From the NCBI GenBank assembly GCA_040904745.1, contig JBBDSW010000129.1, positions 1-64,000 of the forward strand: a stretch of 64,000 nt of DNA. The letters run 5' to 3'. Each line of letters starts with the position of its first letter. The first letter of the stretch is position 1. Origin of the DNA: T1Sed10-7 sp040904745. Lineage in GTDB: Bacteria > Actinomycetota > Nitriliruptoria > Nitriliruptorales > Nitriliruptoraceae. The notes below the pieces were generated by a model that had not been told where the DNA came from, ran no database searches, and was given only the letters and a program-made list of their open reading frames with translations. Below, piece after piece: positions 18,178 through 26,224 of this stretch. Made by a program: the position numbers and the translations under genes.

Positions 18178-19356
18178 GTGTCCGTCGTCCCCCTGCTGCT
18201 GCCCGTCCTCGGGCTCGTCGGGTTCGTCGAGGCCGAGCCGTTGTTGGCCGCGGTGCTCGGCGTCCTCGTACTCGGCGGTGGGGGCGCCCTTCTCGTGCGA
18301 TCAGTACGACGTTCCGGTGCGCCGGACACCGAGCGCGAAGCCGACGACCTCACGGCGCCGAGGGCAGCTCCTGAGGTCGGGGAGGTCGACGCTCCTGCGG
18401 TCCCCGACAGCCCCGCAGCCCTGGTCGAACCCGAGGTGGTCGGGCTGGGGGAGCGCTTCCGCCGCCGACTCAGCCGGACGCGAAACGTCCTCGGGACCTC
18501 CGTCGTGGAACTCTTCGGCGGCGGTGTCACCGAGGAGGCCTGGGAAGGGCTCGAAGAGGCCCTGATCAGCGCGGACGTGGGCGTGACGGCCACGATGGAG
18601 ATCGTCGAGGAGCTCCGACGACGGGCTCGCGAGACGGGCGCCAACGACGGCGCCGCGGTCCTCGAGCTCCTCAAGGACGAACTGCGCACCGCGCTCGCCT
18701 CCTCCGACCGCGAGCTCGGTCGCGCGACCGATCAGGGTCCGACGGTGTGGCTGGTCACCGGGGTCAACGGCACGGGCAAGACGACCACCATCGGCAAACT
18801 GGCCGCCATCGAGGCTCGCGAAGGACGGACCGTCACCCTGGCCGCTGCCGACACCTTCCGTGCCGCGGCGGCCGAGCAGCTCGGGATCTGGGCCGAGCGA
18901 ACCGGCGCGCAGCTGTTGCGCAAGGAGGAGGGGGCCGACCCGGCGTCGGTGGCCTACGAGGCCTACGACGCAGCCGTGTCCAACGGCAGCGAGTTGCTGA
19001 TCGTCGATACCGCGGGACGCCTCCACAACAAGCGGCAGCTGATGGACGAGCTCGGCAAGGTCAAACGCGTGCTCGAGAAGCAGGCTGGCCCCCTCGAGGA
19101 GACGCTCCTCGTCCTCGATGCGACCACCGGGCAGAACGGCATCGCGCAGGCACAGGCGTTCCTCGCGGCCGTCGACGTGAGCGGTATCGCGCTCACCAAG
19201 CTCGATGGTTCCTCCAAGGGCGGCATCGTCGTCGCCGTCCAACGCGAACTCGGACTCCCCGTCAAGCTGGTGGGGCTCGGTGAGGAGATCGACGACCTGG
19301 CACCGTTCGATCCGGAACTGTTCGTCGAGGGGCTGTTCGCCGACCTCGAGGCCTGA
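18178..19356 (+). CDS. ftsY: Signal recognition particle receptor FtsY
   Basis: A 392-aa SRP receptor GTPase. An N-terminal hydrophobic segment (about residues 2-42) would anchor it directly in the membrane, as in many actinobacteria. An acidic linker follows, then the N domain and the G domain with GVNGTGKTTT, DTAGRLHNK and TKLDGSSKGG. It docks Ffh-ribosome complexes at the translocon. The GTG start has GAGGAGG at 18166-18172. Confidence 0.96.
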   Translation: MSVVPLLLPVLGLVGFVEAEPLLAAVLGVLVLGGGGALLVRSVRRSGAPDTEREADDLTAPRAAPEVGEVDAPAVPDSPAALVEPEVVGLGERFRRRLSRTRNVLGTSVVELFGGGVTEEAWEGLEEALISADVGVTATMEIVEELRRRARETGANDGAAVLELLKDELRTALASSDRELGRATDQGPTVWLVTGVNGTGKTTTIGKLAAIEAREGRTVTLAAADTFRAAAAEQLGIWAERTGAQLLRKEEGADPASVAYEAYDAAVSNGSELLIVDTAGRLHNKRQLMDELGKVKRVLEKQAGPLEETLLVLDATTGQNGIAQAQAFLAAVDVSGIALTKLDGSSKGGIVVAVQRELGLPVKLVGLGEEIDDLAPFDPELFVEGLFADLEA

Positions 19357-19389
19357 GGGCGACCGCCTCTAAGCCGTGAGGGGGGTCGC

Positions 19390-19395
19390 TACCCT
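19390..19395 (+). promoter_or_regulatory. TACCCT -10-like box upstream of ffh
   Basis: The hexamer lies 53 nt before the ffh GTG in the 91-bp ftsY-ffh spacer. The -35 region is not recognisable. Confidence 0.35.
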
Positions 19396-19447
19396 CGCCC
19401 CCCGGTCCTGCCCCTGTTCGTGCCCTCCCGATCGCCGGAGCCACCTC

Positions 19448-20908
19448 GTGTTCGACACCCTCGCCACCAAGCTCGAGGCTGCCCTCGACAAGGTCAAGGG
19501 GCGCGGTCGCCTCGACGAGAAGACGGTCGATGCGACCCTGAAGGAGATCCGTCTCGCGCTGCTGGAGGCGGATGTCAACTTCAAGGTGGTCAAGGGCATC
19601 ATCGAGCGGCTGCGTGCGCAACTGGTGGGCGAAGAGGTCGCCAAGTCGCTCAACCCGTCGCAGACGGTCATCAAGGCCGTCGATGCGGAGCTGACCCGGG
19701 CGCTGGGCGGGGAGTCGGCAACGCTCGACCTCAAGGGTCCGCCGCCGTCGGTCATCGTGCTGGCCGGACTCCAGGGCTCCGGGAAGACCACGGCTGCGGG
19801 CAAGCTCGCCAAGCATCTGAAGAGCAAGGGCCGCAACCCGATGCTCGTCGCCTGCGACCTGCAGCGGCCAGCCGCGGTCGAGCAGCTCAAGGTGAACGCG
19901 AAGCGCGTGGACGCCCACGTCTACGCGCCTGCGACCTCGGGCGACCCGGTCCCGGTTGCTCGTGACGGCATCACCAAGGCGCGCGAGACCGGCTGTGACA
20001 CGGTCATCGTGGACACGGCTGGTCGGCTCCACGTCGACGAGGAGATGCTGGCCCAGGCCCGCGCGATCACCGAGGTGGTCGGTGAGCACGGTGGCGTGGT
20101 CCGCACCCTGTTCGTGATCGACGCGATGATCGGTCAGGAGGCCGTCAACGTCGCCAAGGCGTTCTCGGACCAGGTCGGCTTCGACGGGGTGGTGCTGGCC
20201 AAGCTCGACGGTGATGCACGCGGTGGTGCGGCACTGTCGGTGCGGGAGGTGACCGGCGCTCCCATCATGTTCGCTTCGGTCGGCGAGGGCATGGAGGACT
20301 TCGAAGCCTTCCACCCCGACCGCATGGCCTCGCGCATCCTCGGTATGGGCGACGTGATGTCGCTGATCGAGAAGGCCGAGGCGACCTACACCGAGGAGGA
20401 GTCCGCCAAGGCCGAGGAAGCCCTGCTGTCCGGCGATTTCACGCTGGAGGACTTCCTGGATCAGCTGCAGATGCTGAAGCGGATGGGGCCGCTGCAGGGC
20501 CTGCTCGGGATGATGCCGGGGATGAGCAAGCAACTGAAGGACGTCGACGTCGACGACGCCCAGTTCGGCCGTGTCGAGGCGATCATCAACTCGATGACGC
20601 CGGCCGAGCGCCGGGATCCAAAGGGCGTGTTGAACGGACGTCGCCGCAAGCGGATCGCAGCCGGTTCGGGGACGACCGTCACGGAGGTGAACCGGCTCGT
20701 CAAGCAGTTCGCCGAGGTCCAGAAGGTGATGAAGAGCGCCGCGAAGATGGCCGGCCAGCAGGGCAACAAGCCCAAGGGTGCTCGCGGCGCCAAGGGACAG
20801 GCGGCCGCCGTACGCCAACTCCAGCAGCAGATGGGAGGAGGCGGCGCACAGGGGCTCGGTGGCTTCCAGGGACTCCAACCCTCACCCCGGCGGGGCAAGC
20901 GCCGCTGA
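19448..20908 (+). CDS. ffh: Signal recognition particle protein Ffh
   Basis: A 486-aa SRP54 homologue. It has the N domain, a G domain with GLQGSGKTT, DTAGRLHVD and TKLDGDARGG, then the methionine-rich M domain (LQMLKRMGPLQGLLGMMPGM) that binds 4.5S RNA and signal peptides. The C-terminus is basic, Gly/Gln-rich and low in complexity. I chose GTG at 19448 with GGAG 7 nt upstream. A TACCCT -10-like box is at 19390-19395. Confidence 0.97.
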   Translation: MFDTLATKLEAALDKVKGRGRLDEKTVDATLKEIRLALLEADVNFKVVKGIIERLRAQLVGEEVAKSLNPSQTVIKAVDAELTRALGGESATLDLKGPPPSVIVLAGLQGSGKTTAAGKLAKHLKSKGRNPMLVACDLQRPAAVEQLKVNAKRVDAHVYAPATSGDPVPVARDGITKARETGCDTVIVDTAGRLHVDEEMLAQARAITEVVGEHGGVVRTLFVIDAMIGQEAVNVAKAFSDQVGFDGVVLAKLDGDARGGAALSVREVTGAPIMFASVGEGMEDFEAFHPDRMASRILGMGDVMSLIEKAEATYTEEESAKAEEALLSGDFTLEDFLDQLQMLKRMGPLQGLLGMMPGMSKQLKDVDVDDAQFGRVEAIINSMTPAERRDPKGVLNGRRRKRIAAGSGTTVTEVNRLVKQFAEVQKVMKSAAKMAGQQGNKPKGARGAKGQAAAVRQLQQQMGGGGAQGLGGFQGLQPSPRRGKRR

Positions 20909-21119
20909 GCGCGGGCACGCGGCGGGGTGCCTGAGGCACGACGCTCCGCTACGCTTCCGTGCGCTCGACCCGAGGTCCTCCTCCCGTCGAGCACCACGTC
21001 CGGACGATCTCCGCCCTGCCGGCCGCTCGCCCCACCACGCGAGCACCCACCCGCTCGGGTACGGATCGTCGTCATCGCGGCGCGCGTGCCTGCGCCCGCC
21101 TACCCGTCAGGGACCCATC

Positions 21120-21479
21120 ATGGCTGTCAAGCTCCGCCTCCGTCGTGAGGGCGCCTCCAAGCGTCCCCACTACCGCATCGTCGCCGCGGACGCCCGTTCG
21201 CCGCGCGACGGCCGTTTCATCGAGATCATCGGGCAGTACCACCCGCTCGAGGAGCCGTCACGCATCGAGGTCGACAACGAGCGGGCACTCCACTGGTTGC
21301 AGCACGGCGCGCAGCCGACCGGGCCGGTCGAGAAGATCCTGCGCATCACCGGCGTCTGGGAGGAGTTCAAGCCCGGCGACGAGCCCAAGCGCGACCGCTC
21401 CGGGGAGCAGAAGCAGCGGCTCTCCAAGAAGGCCAAGGCCAAGGCGGCCGAGGCTGCCGAGGGCGGGGGTGGCCAGTGA
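21120..21479 (+). CDS. rpsP: 30S ribosomal protein S16
   Basis: A 119-aa S16 protein starting MAVKLRLRREGASKRPHYRI with the family motif DGRFIEIIGQYHP. The last ~35 residues are a lysine/alanine-rich extension ending in GGGGQ that is absent from short S16 proteins. It heads the rpsP-khpA-rimM-trmD run; its stop overlaps the khpA start by 4 nt. A TACGCT box at 20950-20955 lies 165 nt upstream. Confidence 0.97.
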   Translation: MAVKLRLRREGASKRPHYRIVAADARSPRDGRFIEIIGQYHPLEEPSRIEVDNERALHWLQHGAQPTGPVEKILRITGVWEEFKPGDEPKRDRSGEQKQRLSKKAKAKAAEAAEGGGGQ

Positions 21480-21712
21480 GGTCCGAGGACGTCCTGGAGT
21501 TCGTCGCCAAGCAGCTCGTCGACCATCCGGACGAGGTCCGCATCGAGGTGGAGGAGGACGACCGGGAGACCGTGCTCGAGCTCCACGTCCACGACGAGGA
21601 CCTCGGGAAGGTCATCGGCAAACGGGGTCGGACCGCCAAGGCGATCCGGACCCTGGTCAAGGCCGCCGGCTCGCTCGACGACGAGAACGTCACCGTCGAG
21701 ATCGTGGACTGA
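21476..21712 (+). CDS. khpA: KH-domain RNA-binding protein KhpA
   Basis: A 78-aa single KH-domain protein. The GxxG loop is in KVIGKRGRTAKAIR. KhpA-type proteins bind RNA broadly and, in several Gram-positives, affect cell division. The GTG overlaps the rpsP stop (GTGA), indicating coupled translation. Position between rpsP and rimM is conserved. Confidence 0.92.
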   Translation: MRSEDVLEFVAKQLVDHPDEVRIEVEEDDRETVLELHVHDEDLGKVIGKRGRTAKAIRTLVKAAGSLDDENVTVEIVD

Positions 21713-21743
21713 CGGCCCGGTCGGGGACCCGCTAGGGGGCACC

Positions 21744-22277
21744 GTGACCGCAGATGCTGACCGCGAACTCGTCCTGATCGGCCGTGTCGTCAAGGCGCAC
21801 GGCATCCGCGGCGAGGTGGTCGTCGAGTCGCTCTCCGACGTGCCCGGCCGGTTCGCTGCCGGGGTCGAGGTGGAGGTCGGCGGCCGCGCCCGGATCATCA
21901 CGACGAGCCGACCCCATCAGGGCCGGGTGCTCCTCGCGTTCGACGAGGTCACCGATCGCTCGGCGGCCGAGCGTCTGCGGGGCCAGGAGGTCCGCGCGGC
22001 GGCGGTCCCGCTCGAGTCCGCCGAGACCTATTTCGCCCACGAGCTCGTCGGCCTCCCGGTCGAGCACATCGATGGTCGGGTGCTCGGCGAGGTCTCGGGC
22101 CTGATCGAGTTACCCGACGCGGCCGGCTACGACCTGCTCGAGGTCAGCTCCGAGCACGGCACCTGGCTCCTGCCGGCGGCCGACGGGTTGGCCGAGCTCG
22201 TCGAGCGGGCGGGGGGTTCGCTGGTACTCGTCGTGGATCCACCCGAGGGGCTCGTCGATGGCGAGCCAGAGGGATGA
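21744..22277 (+). CDS. rimM: Ribosome maturation factor RimM
   Basis: A 177-aa 30S maturation factor. The N-terminal RimM domain begins LIGRVVKAHGIRGEVVVE, and the C-terminal PRC-barrel contains the typical ELVGLPVEH and AGYDLLEV segments. It binds S19 and helps 30S head assembly. The GTG start is at 21744; the stop overlaps codons at the trmD start. Confidence 0.95.
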   Translation: MTADADRELVLIGRVVKAHGIRGEVVVESLSDVPGRFAAGVEVEVGGRARIITTSRPHQGRVLLAFDEVTDRSAAERLRGQEVRAAAVPLESAETYFAHELVGLPVEHIDGRVLGEVSGLIELPDAAGYDLLEVSSEHGTWLLPAADGLAELVERAGGSLVLVVDPPEGLVDGEPEG

Positions 22278-22282
22278 GTTCG

Positions 22283-22996
22283 ATGCGGATCGACATCCTG
22301 ACCATCTTCCCCGGCTGGTTCGAGGGTCCCCTGACCACCTCGTTGCTCGGTCGTGCCATCGCCGAGGGTGCGCTGGACGTCCGCGTCCATGACCTGCGGG
22401 CGTGGGCCACCGATCGACACCGCAGCGTCGACGCCGCTCCCTACGGCGGAGGGGCGGGCATGGTGATGCGGGCCGATGTCTGGATCGCCGCCTGCGAGGA
22501 CGTCTGGAACGATGAGGAGGCGAGCACCTCGCGGCAGGTGGCCGGTGGACCACGGCCCCGGACGGTCCTGCTGACACCCCGAGGGCGCCCCCTGACCCAG
22601 TCCCTCGCCGCCGAGTTGGCGCACGAGGAGCGCTTGGTGCTCCTCTGTGGCCGGTACGAGGGGATCGACGAGCGGGTCCACGACCTCGTCGCCACCGACG
22701 AGGTGTCGATCGGCGACTACGTCCTCTTCGGTGGCGAGGTGGCCTCGGCCGCTGTGATCGAGGCGGTCACGCGGTTGGTTCCCGGTGTCGTCGGCAACGC
22801 GGTGTCGCCTGCCGAGGAGTCGTTCAGTTCCGGGCTCCTGGAGTACCCGCAGTACACCCGTCCGGCCGAGGTGCGCGGCCACGCGGTCCCCGCGGTCCTG
22901 ACCTCCGGCGATCACGCCGCGATCGAGCGTTGGCGCCAGGAGCAGGCCACAGCGCTCACGCACGAGCGGCGGCCCGACCTGGTCCGAGACGAGTGA
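22283..22996 (+). CDS. trmD: tRNA (guanine37-N1)-methyltransferase TrmD
   Basis: A 237-aa SPOUT methyltransferase that makes m1G37 in tRNA to prevent frameshifting. The trefoil-knot SAM site is visible as LCGRYEGIDERV and SIGDYVLFGGE. I prefer ATG at 22283 (MRIDILTIFP, the conserved start), because GAGGG at 22269-22273 then has 9-nt spacing. ATG at 22274, overlapping the rimM stop, would leave no spacing. Confidence 0.95.
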   Translation: MRIDILTIFPGWFEGPLTTSLLGRAIAEGALDVRVHDLRAWATDRHRSVDAAPYGGGAGMVMRADVWIAACEDVWNDEEASTSRQVAGGPRPRTVLLTPRGRPLTQSLAAELAHEERLVLLCGRYEGIDERVHDLVATDEVSIGDYVLFGGEVASAAVIEAVTRLVPGVVGNAVSPAEESFSSGLLEYPQYTRPAEVRGHAVPAVLTSGDHAAIERWRQEQATALTHERRPDLVRDE

Positions 22997-23043
22997 CCGG
23001 TGAGCGCCCCGTGCCCCTCCAGGCCGTGCAGGCTCGGCGCAGG

Positions 23044-23073
23044 TTGACCGGCGAGGTGTCCGGGCCGTATCCT
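23044..23073 (+). promoter_or_regulatory. Promoter upstream of rplS
   Basis: TTGACC at 23044-23049 and TATCCT at 23068-23073 are separated by 18 bp, a good match to housekeeping actinobacterial -35 and -10 elements. It is the clearest promoter in the window. It would give rplS a leader of about 165 nt, so L19 need not depend on read-through from trmD. Confidence 0.7.
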
Positions 23074-23244
23074 CCCGCCTCGCGCCGTGCGTCGCCGTGA
23101 ACGCGCGCGCTCTCCCACCTCCCCTCGCGAGTCCCACCACGCGCCACCATGCGCACCCGTGAGGATCGAGCGACGGTGACACGTCCGTCCGTGGGTGCCA
23201 ACGCGCCACGCTCTCCCGTCGCCAGGACCACCGAAGGCAGCCCG

Positions 23245-23598
23245 ATGAACAAGGTCGACCTCGTCGAGCAGTCGCGTCTCCGCGACGACATCCCGGAGTT
23301 CTGGCCGGGCGACACGGTGAAGGTGAACGTCCGCGTCGTCGAGGGGACCCGCGCCCGGGTGCAGGTCTTCGAGGGCGTGGTCATCGCCCGCAAGGGCGGT
23401 GGGCTCCGCGAGACCTTCACGGTCCGGAAGATCAGCTTCGGCGTCGGTGTCGAGCGGACCTTCCCCGTGCACAGTCCCGTGATCGAGTCGATCGAGGTCG
23501 CCCGCCGCGGCAAGGTCCGGCGCGCCAAGCTCTACTACCTCCGCGATCGTGTCGGTAAGGCGGCGCGCATCAAGGAGAAGCGCAACCTCGCGGGCTGA
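23245..23598 (+). CDS. rplS: 50S ribosomal protein L19
   Basis: A 117-aa L19 starting MNKVDLVEQSRLRDDIPEF, with the conserved FxPGDTVKVxVxVxEG and RKISFGVGVERTFP segments and the basic tail RRGKVRRAKLYYLR. The ATG at 23245 matches the family start; upstream in-frame codons lack conservation. It follows trmD as usual, and has its own promoter. Confidence 0.97.
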   Translation: MNKVDLVEQSRLRDDIPEFWPGDTVKVNVRVVEGTRARVQVFEGVVIARKGGGLRETFTVRKISFGVGVERTFPVHSPVIESIEVARRGKVRRAKLYYLRDRVGKAARIKEKRNLAG

Positions 23599-23663
23599 CA
23601 TCGCCCGTCCGCGTTGCCACCGATCGCGGCCATCGTCCCGGTCGGTCGCCGTTCGCTCACCGG

Positions 23664-23669
23664 TAGGGT
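23664..23669 (+). promoter_or_regulatory. -10 element giving a likely leaderless lepB mRNA
   Basis: TAGGGT ends only 6 nt before the lepB ATG at 23676. A transcript starting about 7 nt after the box would begin at or next to the start codon. There is no purine-rich ribosome binding site at the right distance. No clear -35 is visible. Confidence 0.5.
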
Positions 23670-23675
23670 TGCTGC

Positions 23676-24503
23676 ATGGCTGACCAGGACCCAGAGCGTG
23701 GCGCCGCGCCCGATGACGAGCCCGTTCCGGACAGCTCGTCGAACGGCGATGCCACCGGCGACCCGGGCTGGCTGTTCCCACCGCTGCACGAGGAGGCGAA
23801 CGAGGAGCCCCCGGTGCCGCCCCGCCCGGGCGACGACGGTGTCTCGGTGGGCGATGATCGCGGTCGCGGTCAGGCACGATCCGGCGGTTCGTTCCTGCGG
23901 GAGTTACCGTTCCTGCTGCTGATCGCCCTGGTGCTGGCGTTCCTGCTGCGTACGTTCGTGGTGCAGGTCTTCTACATCCCGTCGAGTTCGATGGAACCCA
24001 CCCTGCAGGTCGACGACCGGATGATCGTCGAGAAGGTCACCTACCGGTTCCGTGAGCCGTTGCGTGGGGAGATCCTCGTCTTCGAGGGGGACTCCTTCGG
24101 TGAGGTCGATCCGGACCTGAGCGTCGGTTCGCGGGTCGTACGGGGTTTCGGGCAGTTCCTCGGGTTGGTGCCGGCGAGTGCCCGGGACTTCGTCAAGCGC
24201 GCGATCGGTTTGCCTGGTGACGAGATCCTGATCGAGGACGGGGTCGTCATGGTCAACGGGGTCACGCTCGATGAGCCGTACGTGGCGTTCGAGGACCCGT
24301 CGGATTTCGGCCCCGTCACGGTGCCCGACGACTCACTGTTCTTCCTCGGGGACAACCGTCCGAACTCGTCGGACTCGCGTCGCGATCTCGGGTTCGTCGA
24401 CGCCGACAAGGTCGTCGGACGAGCCGTGTTGATCATCTGGCCGTTCGAGCACGCCACGACGTTGACCGACGTCGAGCACGACCTCGGCGTCGGGGTTCGG
24501 TGA
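23676..24503 (+). CDS. lepB: Signal peptidase I
   Basis: A 275-aa type I signal peptidase. A disordered acidic N-terminal region of about 70 residues precedes one membrane helix (FLLLIALVLAFLL). The catalytic domain faces outside: Ser105 in PSSSMEPT, Lys174 in FVKRAIGLPGD, and the box FFLGDNRPNSSDSR. It removes Sec and Tat signal peptides, such as that on the M23-like/lipase protein in this window. It ends 18 bp from the convergent rnhB stop. Confidence 0.95.
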   Translation: MADQDPERGAAPDDEPVPDSSSNGDATGDPGWLFPPLHEEANEEPPVPPRPGDDGVSVGDDRGRGQARSGGSFLRELPFLLLIALVLAFLLRTFVVQVFYIPSSSMEPTLQVDDRMIVEKVTYRFREPLRGEILVFEGDSFGEVDPDLSVGSRVVRGFGQFLGLVPASARDFVKRAIGLPGDEILIEDGVVMVNGVTLDEPYVAFEDPSDFGPVTVPDDSLFFLGDNRPNSSDSRRDLGFVDADKVVGRAVLIIWPFEHATTLTDVEHDLGVGVR

Positions 24504-24521
24504 GCCGCGGAGCGTCGCCAC

Positions 24522-25190
24522 TCACGACCATGGCAGCGACGGTTGTGTGAGGAGCTTGCGGATCGGTTGCCAGCTCCGCCGGTGGAGCGCGCACGGGCCG
24601 TAGGTGGCCAGCGCCTCCCGGTGGCCGGGGGAGGGGTAGCCCTTGTTCGCGGCGAACCCGTAGCGCGGATGCGCACCGTCGTACCCACACATCTCGGCGT
24701 CGCGGCGGACCTTGGCAACGATCGATGCCGCCGCGATCGAGGCACTGCGGTCGTCCCCACCGACCACCGTCGCGGTCCGCACGCCGTGCCCGGCGAGCAG
24801 ATCGACGGTGCCATCGATCAGGACGAGGTCCGGGGCGACCGGGAGGGCGTCGACGGCTCGTACCGCGGCCAGGCGCAGGGCGGCCGCCAGCCCGACGTGG
24901 TCCAACTCCCCGCAGGACACCTCGCCGAAGCCGACCGCGGCCCGCTGGTGGATCTCCGCTGCGAGTGCCTCCCGACGTCTCGGGGTCAGTCGCTTGGAGT
25001 CCCTGAGCCCGATCGGGACATCGTCGAGGTCGAGGACCACCGCTCCGACGGTCAGCGGGCCCGCCCAGGACCCGCGCCCGACCTCGTCCACGCCGGCGAT
25101 CGTGGTCGCGGTGCCAGCGTGGGCACGTTCGAGGTCCACGGTCACCGACGGCGTGGGATCGGACCGTCGGGTTGCGTCACGGGAGGGCAT
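24522..25190 (-). CDS. rnhB: Ribonuclease HII
   Basis: A 222-aa RNase HII that removes ribonucleotides and RNA primers from DNA. The signature IAGVDEVGRGSWAGPL is present, as are the further acidic residues in LRDSKRL and LIDGTVD and the motif ASIVAKVRRD. It is intact but on the minus strand between lepB and DUF2469. In most actinobacteria lepB, rnhB and DUF2469 are colinear, so a one-gene inversion is likely. Confidence 0.94.
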   Translation of the reverse strand: MPSRDATRRSDPTPSVTVDLERAHAGTATTIAGVDEVGRGSWAGPLTVGAVVLDLDDVPIGLRDSKRLTPRRREALAAEIHQRAAVGFGEVSCGELDHVGLAAALRLAAVRAVDALPVAPDLVLIDGTVDLLAGHGVRTATVVGGDDRSASIAAASIVAKVRRDAEMCGYDGAHPRYGFAANKGYPSPGHREALATYGPCALHRRSWQPIRKLLTQPSLPWS

Positions 25191-25265
25191 GTCGAGAACC
25201 TAGCGGGGACACCGCCGCTACCCTCCGAACCTCGCCCGGGGCCGGTCCCGGGCCGGAGGCGCCAC

Positions 25266-25580
25266 GTGAATCCCGAGGAACTCGACGCCTACGAGACGGA
25301 CCTCGAACTGTCGCTGTACCGCGAGTACCGCGATGTCGTCCGCCTGTACCGGTACGTGGTGGAGACCGAGCGACGCTTCTACCTCTGCAACGAGGTCTCG
25401 GTGACCCCGCACGAGGGCAGCGACCTCTGGTTCGAGCTCGAGATGAAGGATGCGTGGGTGTGGGACATGTTCCGCCCGGCACGGTTCCTGAAGCAGGTGA
25501 GGGTCCTCACCTTCCGGGACGTCAACGTCGAGGAGCTCGTCCACGACGAGGCCGATGTGACCGACTTCCTCGACGAGTGA
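25266..25580 (+). CDS. DUF2469 family actinobacterial protein
   Basis: A 104-aa protein matching DUF2469, a small acidic family nearly confined to actinobacteria and normally next to rnhB and yraN. Recognisable segments are YETDLELSLYREYRDVV, RRFYLCNEV and WVWDMFRPARF. The GTG start has GGAGG at 25255-25259. A TACCCT -10-like box lies at 25219-25224. Function unknown. Confidence 0.88.
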   Translation: MNPEELDAYETDLELSLYREYRDVVRLYRYVVETERRFYLCNEVSVTPHEGSDLWFELEMKDAWVWDMFRPARFLKQVRVLTFRDVNVEELVHDEADVTDFLDE

Positions 25581-25599
25581 CCGGTAGGAGCTGATCGCC

Positions 25600-25716
25600 G
25601 TGGGCTTCGACGCCACCCGCCGCTACCGCGACGACAAGGGCAACGATCTGTGGTTGCTCGTCGCCGCCGTGGTCGTCATCGGCGCGGCGCTGCTGTGGGG
25701 CTTCGGCGTGCTGTGA
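25600..25716 (+). CDS. 38-aa single-pass membrane micro-protein
   Basis: A short GTG-started frame with 16 charged or polar residues (MGFDATRRYRDDKGND), then one predicted membrane helix from about residue 18 to 38. GGAG at 25587-25590 precedes the start by 9 nt, and the stop is followed by a new promoter-like box for yraN. Charge distribution predicts the N-terminus inside. It resembles no named family that I recognise. Reality is suggested by the ribosome binding site and tight packing after DUF2469. Confidence 0.5.
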   Translation: MGFDATRRYRDDKGNDLWLLVAAVVVIGAALLWGFGVL

Positions 25717-25770
25717 CCGCTTGTCCACAGCCCGGTGGTACCTCATCCGGGGTCACCGTGGTGGTGCCCG

Positions 25771-25776
25771 TAGCGT
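25771..25776 (+). promoter_or_regulatory. -10 element giving a likely leaderless yraN mRNA
   Basis: TAGCGT lies 6 nt upstream of the yraN ATG at 25783, the same geometry as at lepB. No ribosome binding site is present. It would drive yraN-comM-dprA. Confidence 0.45.
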
Positions 25777-25782
25777 GCCGGC

Positions 25783-26223
25783 ATGGACACCACCGCGCAT
25801 CGCCTCGACCTCGACCCCGCCGACCGGCGGGCGCTGACCGCCGGGCTACCCGTCACGGCGGCCGACCTCGGCGCGATCGGTGAGGGCGTCGCAGCCCGTC
25901 ACCTGCGCACGCACGATCGCCTGAGACCGCTCGCGCGGAACTGGCGTGTGGCGGACGGGGAGCTCCGCGGCGAGTTGGATGTGATCGCCGTGGATGAGGC
26001 GACCACCACGTTGGTCGTGTGCGAGGTCAAGACGAGACGGGCCGCGGAGCCCTTCGGTGGTGCGGTGGCCGCATTGGACCACCGCAAGCATCGTCGCCTG
26101 CGTGCGCTCACGGCAGCGTTCCTCCGGGAACAGCCGACGCGATACGCCCACGTGCGGATCGACCTGATCGCCATCGATCTCGCCGCCCGGCCGAGCCTGA
26201 CCCACCTCATCGGGTTGGGCTGA
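25783..26223 (+). CDS. YraN/UPF0102 family nuclease-like protein
   Basis: A 146-aa protein of the UPF0102 family, which has a restriction-endonuclease-like fold. The core motif is GELDVIAVD followed by LVVCEVKTR, with GEGVAARHL near the start. The family is linked by context to DNA uptake and recombination (comM, dprA). The N-terminal ~30 residues are an extension. Only 1 bp separates its stop from the comM start. Confidence 0.88.
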   Translation: MDTTAHRLDLDPADRRALTAGLPVTAADLGAIGEGVAARHLRTHDRLRPLARNWRVADGELRGELDVIAVDEATTTLVVCEVKTRRAAEPFGGAVAALDHRKHRRLRALTAAFLREQPTRYAHVRIDLIAIDLAARPSLTHLIGLG

Positions 26224-26224
26224 G

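Noticed and set aside
24543..25265. Plus-strand open frame over rnhB running into DUF2469
   Set aside because: RNase HII on the minus strand has intact motifs, and DUF2469 has its own ribosome binding site and family-length start at 25266.
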